A stretch of DNA of 6,339 nucleotides from Bacteroidales bacterium. GTDB lineage: Bacteria > Bacteroidota > Bacteroidia > Bacteroidales > UBA10428. Of this stretch, positions 1 to 5,185 are shown in pieces. The DNA lies in assembly GCA_016938095.1 (NCBI GenBank), contig JAFGVG010000096.1, forward strand, positions 1-6,339, written 5' to 3'. Under the pieces are notes generated by a model that was given only the letters and a program-made list of their open reading frames with translations, searched no databases and was not told where the DNA came from. Made by a program: the position numbers and the translations under genes. Position 1 is the first letter of the stretch; each line of letters opens with the position of its first letter.

Positions 1-306
1 GCTTTTCATTCACCCCTTATGGAACCTGCCAGGGTTGAACTGGGCAAAGCTATTGACAATGCTCCATTCAGCAAACCTGTTTGCCCGATTTACCAAAATG
101 CTACCGCTAAACCATCTACCGATCCGGCTGTAATCAGGGAGAACCTTAAAACCCAGCTTACCGCACCTGTCAGGTGGACACAGACAGTAAAAAACATGGT
201 CGCTGACGGCGCACTTCGTTTTTTCGAAGTCGGCCCAGGCACTGTTTTGCAAGGGCTTATTAAAAAAGTGGACCGTAACCTGACTGCCGAAAGTGTGAAA
301 TTATAA
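1..306 (+). CDS. fabD: Malonyl-CoA:ACP transacylase, C-terminal third (5' end outside window)
   Basis: FabD moves the malonyl group from CoA to acyl carrier protein in the cytoplasm, supplying the elongation unit for type II fatty acid synthesis. The frame is open from base 1 and encodes 101 residues. The fragment opens with AFHSPLMEPA, the conserved stretch holding the active-site histidine of the family (residue 3 here). It continues with QLTAPVRW and the FEVGPGTVLQGLIKK block, both typical of the FabD C-terminus. It ends at TAA (304-306), at the usual place for the family. The first ATG inside (base 19) is not the true start, because the catalytic histidine lies before it. A 48-bp gap and a T7 run separate it from the cytochrome gene, so it probably does not belong functionally to the downstream block. 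Confidence 0.95.
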   Translation, partial: AFHSPLMEPARVELGKAIDNAPFSKPVCPIYQNATAKPSTDPAVIRENLKTQLTAPVRWTQTVKNMVADGALRFFEVGPGTVLQGLIKKVDRNLTAESVKL

Positions 307-325
307 AGCCTAATTCCATTTTTTT
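297..325 (+). terminator. Weak candidate intrinsic terminator after fabD
   Basis: The 5-bp arms AATTA (299-303) and TAATT (311-315) flank a 7-nt loop that contains the fabD stop codon, and a run of seven T (319-325) follows shortly after. The stem is only A/T, so it would be a weak terminator. The T run and its position just after the stop are the main support. Confidence 0.3.
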
Positions 326-354
326 CCTATCTTCAACGTCGCATAGCTGAAGAT

Positions 355-1878
355 ATGAGAAAAAAATGGATTTGGTTGTTACCGGGAATTGTGGTTGGTT
401 TCCTGTTATTTGCATCAGGTTCGGTAATGGTGCACCGCACATCTACCAACGAATACTGTGCATCGTGTCATTCCATACACCCCCAGGCAACAACCTCATG
501 GAAACAATCGGTGCATTATATTACCCGGTCGGGTACCCATACCAATTGTGTCGACTGCCACCTTCCCCCGCATGGGGAGGGATACCTGGTTGAAAAAGTC
601 AAGACCGGTGCCCGCGATGTTTGGAGCAAGTGGACAAAGGATTCAGCCTCGTTTAACTGGGAGGCCAAAAGCCAGCTCGAGCATGCCCGTAAACATGTAT
701 TTGAATCTTCGTGCATTGCCTGCCACCAGAACCTTTTCCCGCCGGAGCTCACCAGCGAGGGTTCCGAAGCACACTTATACTATACCAGCAACAAAAGCAC
801 TCAGCCCGATCTGCATTGCATCAACTGCCATCTGAATGCCGGACATTACATTGCCGGCTACGTGCATGGTGGTAATACAGGTTTTGGAACCGTTTCAGCC
901 TCCGACCGCGAAAAGTACACACTCCCGGCCGTCGTGAACGGATTTAATCATTTCAGGGAGCAAATACCCCAATCTACCGTGGCTTTTAACATGCTGGCCA
1001 TTCCCGGAGGGGTTTTCAGCATGGGCTCGCCTGAAAACGAACCTTTGCGTGGGAACGACGAGGGACCGTTACACAAGGTGAAGGTCGATTCCTTTTTTAT
1101 GGCCGAAATCGAAGTTACCTGGGACGAATACCTCGCCTTTTATGCCCAGACATCGGGTGAAGGACGTTCAACCGATACCGAAGGCGGCCGTGCCGCACAA
1201 AGCCAAACCGATGCCATTTCGGGTGCCACGCCGCCTTATGGACAACCCGACCAGGGATGGGGAAAGGGAATGAGGCCGGCCATTTCAATCAGTTATCATG
1301 CTGCCGAAACCTATTGCAAATGGCTGTCGCAGGTAACCGGTAAAACCTACCGCCTTCCTACCGAAGCTGAATGGGAATATGCCTGCCGGGCAGGTACTTC
1401 CACACCTTACTTTTTCGGCGGAAACCCTACGACGTATGAACGAACCGGATTTAAAGCAAAAATATCCCGTAACGACACAACGGTGATTAATACCTATGCC
1501 GTATACGAAATGAACAGCCGTGCCAGAACCGCTGAGCCCGGAGAGGTTTCGCCCAACGCGTTTGGTCTGCGAAATATGCCGGGTAATGTGGCTGAATTTT
1601 GCAGTGACTGGTACCAACCCGATGCTTACAGCAAAAACACAGGTGAAATTGCCGATAACCCGCGCGGTCCTGCATCAGGTGCCGAACACGTTATCAGGGG
1701 AGGATCCTATAAAGATCCGGCCGGAAAACTTCGCAGTGCCGCACGCGACCGTACGCGCACCGAAGCCTGGCTTCGGACAGATCCCCAGATTCCCAAAAGC
1801 ATGTGGTGGTATTCCGATTGCTTTTTTGTAGGGTTCAGGGTGGTTTGCGAATACAACCAACAGACCGGAAGAAAATAA
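355..1878 (+). CDS. NapC/NrfH-type tetraheme cytochrome c fused to an FGE-like (SUMF1/PvdO) domain
   Basis: This is a 507-residue two-domain protein predicted to sit in the inner membrane facing the periplasm. Residues 1-4 are basic and about 5-25 form a single hydrophobic anchor. Four CxxCH heme sites follow: C35-H39 (CASCH), C65-H69 (CVDCH), C120-H124 (CIACH) and C155-H159 (CINCH). Their spacing, the SWKQSVH segment (48-54), the KVKTGARD segment (81-88, like the quinol-site region of NrfH) and CHLNAGH (158-164) mark the NapC/NirT/NrfH family, which takes electrons from menaquinol. From about 212 to 500 comes an FGE-sulfatase domain: IPGGVFSMGSP (216-226), YRLPTEAEWEYACRAG (332-347), NAFGLRNMPGNVAEF (401-415), RGGS (448-451) and GFRVVCE (493-499). 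The catalytic cysteines of real FGE after RGGS are absent, so cysteine-to-formylglycine activity is unlikely. The start at 355 places the anchor right at the N-terminus. It is followed by two Tat-exported sugar-enzyme genes. The FGE-like domain's function is unknown. Confidence 0.9.
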   Translation: MRKKWIWLLPGIVVGFLLFASGSVMVHRTSTNEYCASCHSIHPQATTSWKQSVHYITRSGTHTNCVDCHLPPHGEGYLVEKVKTGARDVWSKWTKDSASFNWEAKSQLEHARKHVFESSCIACHQNLFPPELTSEGSEAHLYYTSNKSTQPDLHCINCHLNAGHYIAGYVHGGNTGFGTVSASDREKYTLPAVVNGFNHFREQIPQSTVAFNMLAIPGGVFSMGSPENEPLRGNDEGPLHKVKVDSFFMAEIEVTWDEYLAFYAQTSGEGRSTDTEGGRAAQSQTDAISGATPPYGQPDQGWGKGMRPAISISYHAAETYCKWLSQVTGKTYRLPTEAEWEYACRAGTSTPYFFGGNPTTYERTGFKAKISRNDTTVINTYAVYEMNSRARTAEPGEVSPNAFGLRNMPGNVAEFCSDWYQPDAYSKNTGEIADNPRGPASGAEHVIRGGSYKDPAGKLRSAARDRTRTEAWLRTDPQIPKSMWWYSDCFFVGFRVVCEYNQQTGRK

Positions 1879-1899
1879 ACCTGCCATTGTAAGGCAGGT
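1879..1899 (+). promoter_or_regulatory. Perfect 7-bp hairpin directly after the cytochrome stop codon
   Basis: ACCTGCC (1879-1885) and GGCAGGT (1893-1899) pair perfectly around a 7-nt loop, starting on the base after the TAA. No T run follows on the plus strand, so it is not a standard intrinsic terminator. It could stabilise the 3' end of the cytochrome mRNA or partly uncouple it from the oxidoreductase gene. On the minus strand it is followed by a T-rich stretch, but no minus-strand gene here would need it. Confidence 0.4.
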
Positions 1900-1918
1900 A
1901 AACAGATACTACAACACA

Positions 1919-1926
1919 TATTTTTC
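1919..1926 (+). promoter_or_regulatory. Candidate Bacteroidota -7 box upstream of the oxidoreductase gene
   Basis: TATTTTTC matches the Bacteroidota -7 consensus TAnnTTTG except at the last base and lies 18 bp before the ATG at 1945. No TTTG -33 box is found at the expected distance upstream, so this may be no more than an A/T-rich leader. The leader that follows (TTTAAAACCAAAA) has no Shine-Dalgarno sequence, as is usual in the phylum. Confidence 0.22.
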
Positions 1927-1944
1927 AATTTAAAACCAAAATTC

Positions 1945-3294
1945 ATGAAAACAGGCATTTCGCGGCGCAATTTCCTAGGCACCACAGCTGTAGCCGGTAT
2001 CAGCGGCATAGCTTTTCCTACGCTCCTTACCGGATGCTCGTCGGAAAAAGGCAAAAAACCGGCAGTTGAAGTTATGACTTTCCTCGATCAGGCGCCGGAC
2101 GGACCGGAGCTTAAAGTAGGACTAATCGGCTGCGGCGGCAGGGGTACCGGCGCGGCTATCGACTTTCTGAGTGCTGGACCAAACCTCAGGATTACCGCAT
2201 TGGGCGATGTACTGCAGGATAAAATTGACGCCTGTCGTGAAGAACTGAAAAAACAAAAAAATGCCGAAGTGGCTGATGAGAATTGTTTTGTAGGCTTTGA
2301 TGCCTTTCAAAAGGTTATCGACTCAGGCGTGGATGTTGTGATTTGTGCCACGCCCCCTTTCTTCAGACCCGAACATTTTGCAGCTGCCGTTGATGCACGC
2401 AAACATGTATTTCTCGAAAAACCTGTCTGCGTTGACCCTGTCGGCGCCCGCTCGGTGATAGCCACAGCACGTAAAGCACAGGGGCTTGGCTTATCGGTTG
2501 TTACCGGTACACAGCGCCGTCACCAGCGCGATTATGTAGCTACCTACAAGAACATTGCCGAGGGCATGATTGGCGAAATTGTGGCTGCCAATTGCTACTG
2601 GAACCAAGGTAAACTCTGGCACCGCGACTTCGATCCAAAATGGTCCGAAATGGAATTTATGATCCGCGACTGGGTAAACTGGTGCTGGCTGTCGGGCGAT
2701 CATATTGTTGAGCAACATGTTCACAACCTCGATGTTATTCACTGGTTCACTGGTAAATACCCTGTAAAAGCCACCGGTTTCGGATCGCGGCAGCGCAGGG
2801 TTACCGGCGATCAGTTTGACAATTTCAGTGTCGACTTTGTTTTCGATAACGGCATGCACATGCACAGTATGTGCCGCCAGATAAACGGTTGCGTAAACGA
2901 TGTTTCCGAGCGCATCCAGGGTACAAAAGGCTGGACGAACTGCCGGAATGCCATTTACGACGCTACAGGAACCGAAATCTGGAAATACGAATATCCGGTT
3001 GCCGAAGACGGTCAGCCGGGCAAAGAAGTAAAGGTAAGCCCTTACCTTCAGGAACATATCGACCTGGTAACAGCCATCAGAACCGGGAAACCTTTTAACG
3101 AAGCTGAAAATACCGCCACATCAACGCTGGTTGCTATCATGGGCCGCATTTCGGCTTACACCGGAAAAGAAGTAACCATGGATGAAATGATGAACACCGA
3201 CCTGAAACTGGGCCCCACTGTATTTGCCTTTGGCCCGGTTGAAGTATCCAAAACCGTTCCCGTACCGGGCGAAGCCTATATTCCTGGAAACTAA
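1945..3294 (+). CDS. Tat-exported Gfo/Idh/MocA family oxidoreductase, predicted lipoprotein
   Basis: This 449-residue NAD(P)-dependent oxidoreductase belongs to the glucose-fructose oxidoreductase / inositol dehydrogenase family. The N-terminus has a twin-arginine motif (SRRNFLG, 6-12), a hydrophobic stretch, and a lipobox LLTGC with lipidation cysteine C31. It should therefore be folded with cofactor in the cytoplasm, exported by Tat and tethered to a membrane. The Rossmann dinucleotide site is VGLIGCGGRGTG (58-69). The family signature EKP lies at 158-160, in a stretch reading HVFLEKPVCVDP. A histidine-rich active-site helix, GDHIVEQHVHNLDVIHW (251-267), fills the position of the catalytic region in this family. 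Typical substrates are sugars, polyols or glycosides, and the cofactor is usually held tightly because free NAD(P) is absent from the periplasm. It sits 66 bp after the cytochrome gene and 11 bp before the TIM-barrel gene, so co-expression with the latter is very likely. The exact substrate cannot be assigned. Confidence 0.92.
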   Translation: MKTGISRRNFLGTTAVAGISGIAFPTLLTGCSSEKGKKPAVEVMTFLDQAPDGPELKVGLIGCGGRGTGAAIDFLSAGPNLRITALGDVLQDKIDACREELKKQKNAEVADENCFVGFDAFQKVIDSGVDVVICATPPFFRPEHFAAAVDARKHVFLEKPVCVDPVGARSVIATARKAQGLGLSVVTGTQRRHQRDYVATYKNIAEGMIGEIVAANCYWNQGKLWHRDFDPKWSEMEFMIRDWVNWCWLSGDHIVEQHVHNLDVIHWFTGKYPVKATGFGSRQRRVTGDQFDNFSVDFVFDNGMHMHSMCRQINGCVNDVSERIQGTKGWTNCRNAIYDATGTEIWKYEYPVAEDGQPGKEVKVSPYLQEHIDLVTAIRTGKPFNEAENTATSTLVAIMGRISAYTGKEVTMDEMMNTDLKLGPTVFAFGPVEVSKTVPVPGEAYIPGN

Positions 3295-3305
3295 TACGAT
3301 AACGC

Positions 3306-4244
3306 ATGGAAACATCACGTCGTGATTTTATCAGAAAAGCTGCAGGCGCCGGTATAGCAATGACAGTTGCACCGGCAGCCTTTGCAGCTGCTGCACCATC
3401 CCGCAACAAGCCTTTACCTGCAGCTGAAACACCCTTCCAACTTAAATATGCACCGGGCATGGATATGTTCCGTGAACATGCCGGCAGTGATCCTGTTGAT
3501 AATATTTCGTTTTGCCACGACCAGGGCTTCAGGGCCATGTTCGACAACGGACTGATGGGCAGGCCTGCTGCTGAGCAGGAAAAAATTGCCGCCCAAATGC
3601 ACAAGTTGAATATGGAACTCGGTCCCTTTGTTTTATATGCCGATTTTGCTGTAACTTCTTTCGTGCTCAATACTGCCGAAGTGCGCGAAATGCTGATCAA
3701 CAAAATGAAACAAGGCATTGAAGTGGCCAAAAGAACGGGCGTGAAATGGGCGCTGGTTGTTCCGGGCAGGTACGACGAACGCCTGCCACGCGACTATCAG
3801 ACAGCCAATGTAGTGGACAACCTCAGGGCTTGTTGCGATATATTTGAGCCGGCTGGGTTGATTATGGTTCTCGAACCCCTGAATACCATCCGCGACCACC
3901 CCGGGCTGTTTCTTACAGGCATTCCGCAGGCTTATCAGATTTGCCGGGCTGTTAACCGGCCTGTTTGCAAAATTGTGGATGATATTTACCACCAGCAGAT
4001 TACCGAAGGGAATATCATTCCCAATATCGATGCTGCCTGGAGCGAAATAGCTGCCTTTCACCTGGGAGATAACCCGGGCAGGAACGAACCTACCAGTGGC
4101 GAGATTAACTTCCGGAACGTGTTTAAACATATTCACGACAAAGGATACCAGGGCGTTTTGTGCATGGAACATGGCAAAAGCCTGAAGGGTAAGGAAGGAG
4201 AAGCCCGTGTGTTAAAAGCCTACAGGGAATGTGATACGTTTTAG
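3306..4244 (+). CDS. Tat-exported TIM-barrel sugar isomerase/epimerase, hydroxypyruvate isomerase-like
   Basis: This 312-residue protein belongs to the xylose-isomerase-like TIM barrel family (AP endonuclease 2 fold). The closest motif match I recognise is hydroxypyruvate isomerase (Hyi). The N-terminus carries a Tat signal, SRRDFIRKA (4-12), then an alanine-rich hydrophobic stretch and an AFA-type signal peptidase I site near residue 27. There is no lipobox cysteine, so it should be soluble in the periplasm. Family motifs are VLEPLNT (188-194, metal-ligand Glu190), KIVDDIYHQQ (222-231, Asp and His at the metal site), HLGDNPGRNEPTSGEINF (252-269) and CMEHG (286-290, Glu288). All expected metal ligands appear to be present, so it should be an active metal-dependent isomerase, epimerase or related lyase/hydratase. 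True Hyi is cytoplasmic and lacks a leader, so export points to a different substrate, probably the product of the adjacent oxidoreductase. It starts 11 bp after that gene and converges on the minus-strand gene with 12 bp between the stops. Confidence 0.9.
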   Translation: METSRRDFIRKAAGAGIAMTVAPAAFAAAAPSRNKPLPAAETPFQLKYAPGMDMFREHAGSDPVDNISFCHDQGFRAMFDNGLMGRPAAEQEKIAAQMHKLNMELGPFVLYADFAVTSFVLNTAEVREMLINKMKQGIEVAKRTGVKWALVVPGRYDERLPRDYQTANVVDNLRACCDIFEPAGLIMVLEPLNTIRDHPGLFLTGIPQAYQICRAVNRPVCKIVDDIYHQQITEGNIIPNIDAAWSEIAAFHLGDNPGRNEPTSGEINFRNVFKHIHDKGYQGVLCMEHGKSLKGKEGEARVLKAYRECDTF

Positions 4245-4282
4245 CCCGTTCTCTCTTTATGCCTGTATTCGCTGTGAACGGG
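4245..4282. repeat. Inverted repeat at the convergent gene junction
   Basis: CCCGTTC (4245-4251) and GAACGGG (4276-4282) form a perfect 7-bp inverted repeat with a 24-nt loop. It begins on the base after the plus-strand stop and reaches into the last codons of the minus-strand gene. It could act as a transcription barrier between the converging genes, but neither side has a T run, so terminator function is unproven. Confidence 0.35.
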
Positions 4283-4916
4283 TGGCTATGCGCCATTCGT
4301 CGTAATAATAGTATTTGATATTGTTGATGATGTGGTACAACGAGTTAATCCAGTAGTTCCGCAGCCCAAACCCTTGTGGCTCACCCCTTAACCTGCGCTG
4401 TAACAACACTTCGCCCGTGCCCATATCAATAGCGACAAAATGAAATACGGCCAGCTGACTGCCTTTATTAAGGCTCTCGGCAATAAACACTATACCTATG
4501 CCCTGCTTACCGGATAAATCGTATCCCGATACAAATCTGCTGATATCCTCTTCGGTGAAAACAACCTCGTTGAACGATTCCAAACTGTCGAGTGCAGTGC
4601 CGGCATTAACCGACATGATCATGTCCAGGTCGTAGTAAACACTGTTTTTACGCAACATCCCGCTGATGTCGTATTTTTCGCGCTCATTGACCACCACCAT
4701 GTTCCAGCGCGGAAAATACACATCGCGTATTTCCATAGTATTCTTTCTGCCGGCTTCGAAAAACTCGGCAAAGTTGCCGATCAGTTTAACATGTGAAAAA
4801 TCAATACCCAGGTAAGTGATTTTTGTATCAGATGCGCCAAATAAACCTTCAGCCGACTGGGCTCCCGCAGGCATTGCTGCCATCCATGCCAGTAAAACAA
4901 CAATAATCTTCCTCAT
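4257..4916 (-). CDS. Secreted protein of unknown function
   Basis: This is a 219-residue protein that I cannot assign to a named family. The chosen start (ATG at 4916-4914) gives a clean Sec signal peptide: MRK, a hydrophobic core (IIVVLLAWMAAM), then AGA before Q20 as a signal peptidase I site. An in-frame ATG at 5006 would add 30 residues, but these would be encoded partly by the repeat element and would bury the signal peptide, so it was rejected. The mature part is about 200 residues with no further membrane segment and no cysteine. Visible blocks are TYLGIDFSHVKLIG (34-47), the alternating hydrophobic strand GIGIVFIAESLN (139-150), the strand pair AVFHFVAIDMGTGEVLLQ (156-173), GFGLRNYW (182-189), and a tyrosine cluster KYYYYDEW (201-208). 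The pattern suggests a small mixed alpha/beta periplasmic domain. It converges on the sugar-enzyme block and is probably a separate transcript. Confidence 0.78.
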   Translation of the reverse strand: MRKIIVVLLAWMAAMPAGAQSAEGLFGASDTKITYLGIDFSHVKLIGNFAEFFEAGRKNTMEIRDVYFPRWNMVVVNEREKYDISGMLRKNSVYYDLDMIMSVNAGTALDSLESFNEVVFTEEDISRFVSGYDLSGKQGIGIVFIAESLNKGSQLAVFHFVAIDMGTGEVLLQRRLRGEPQGFGLRNYWINSLYHIINNIKYYYYDEWRIATRSQRIQA

Positions 4917-4933
4917 ACGTAAGGTGTTTAAAT

Positions 4934-4963
4934 GAAAAATAATAATGCAATAGGCTGTGCAAA
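4934..4963 (-). promoter_or_regulatory. Candidate promoter of the secreted-protein gene
   Basis: Read on the minus strand, TTTG (4963-4960) is followed after 18 nt by TATTTTTC (4941-4934). This resembles the Bacteroidota -33 TTTG and -7 TAnnTTTG boxes, with one mismatch and a spacer slightly shorter than the usual 19-21. The leader to the ATG at 4916 would be only about 10 nt. The -33 box lies inside the left terminal repeat of the 4952-5078 element. Confidence 0.28.
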
Positions 4964-5078
4964 CAGTCCGAAAATCGAAGCCGTCATTGCGAACGAAGTG
5001 AAGCAATCTATTGTATATATGATGATTGCTTCGGTCGTACCTCCCTTACAATGACGGGGGAAATACTTTACACAGCCT
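4952..5078. repeat. 127-bp nested palindromic element (MITE- or REP-like)
   Basis: The ends AGGCTGTGCAAA (4952-4963) and TTTACACAGCCT (5067-5078) are inverted repeats matching at 11 of 12 positions. Between them lies a second, larger palindrome (4981-5057). There is no coding capacity. Terminal inverted repeats around a non-coding core of this size suggest a miniature non-autonomous transposable element, or a REP-type repeat that has landed in one. I do not see a convincing target-site duplication at the edges. The element lies between two minus-strand genes and reaches to within 36 bp of the start of the secreted-protein gene. Confidence 0.6.
4981..5057. repeat. GTCATTGCGA-type palindromic repeat (inner core)
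   Basis: The outer arms CCGTCATTG (4981-4989) and CAATGACGG (5049-5057) pair perfectly over 9 bp. The inner arms GAAGCAATC (5000-5008) and GATTGCTTC (5024-5032) pair over another 9 bp. The stretches between them pair only partly. The wording (GTCATTGCGAACGAAGTG, then AAGCAATC) matches from memory a dispersed intergenic repeat seen in many copies in Bacteroidota and several unrelated phyla. The RNA would fold into a long interrupted hairpin. Confidence 0.75.
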
Positions 5079-5079
5079 C

Positions 5080-5105
5080 TTTTGTTGTATACAATGACAA
5101 CAAAA
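5080..5105. repeat. 9-bp perfect inverted repeat beside the palindromic element
   Basis: TTTTGTTGT (5080-5088) and ACAACAAAA (5097-5105) pair perfectly with an 8-nt loop, beginning two bases after the right end of the 4952-5078 element. It lies 80 bp downstream of the 5186-5692 minus-strand gene and could mark the end of that transcript. However, the stem is A/T-rich and no T run follows on the minus strand. Confidence 0.4.
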
Positions 5106-5185
5106 TTTCACTATGGTTGCACTATCGTTATGTGTGGGGGAAAGTCAAAAACACCGCGACGAAAACAAGTCTGCTGAATGGCAGG

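Noticed and set aside
355..1878. A GldK/GldJ gliding lipoprotein or sulfatase-activating enzyme
   Set aside because: There is no lipobox, the N-terminus is a NapC-type anchor with four heme sites, the FGE cysteine pair is missing, and no sulfatase gene is in the window.
2491..4172. Long minus-strand open frames (2491-3057, 3137-3730, 3633-4172)
   Set aside because: They lie antisense to well-supported oxidoreductase and isomerase genes, show no family motifs, and are typical shadow frames in coding DNA.
4245..4282. Bidirectional intrinsic terminator between converging genes
   Set aside because: The 7-bp inverted repeat has a long 24-nt loop and no T run on either strand, so it is listed only as an inverted repeat.
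4917..5006. A longer start (ATG at 5006) for the secreted-protein gene
   Set aside because: The added 30 residues come from the repeat element and its flank and would place the clear signal peptide in the interior.
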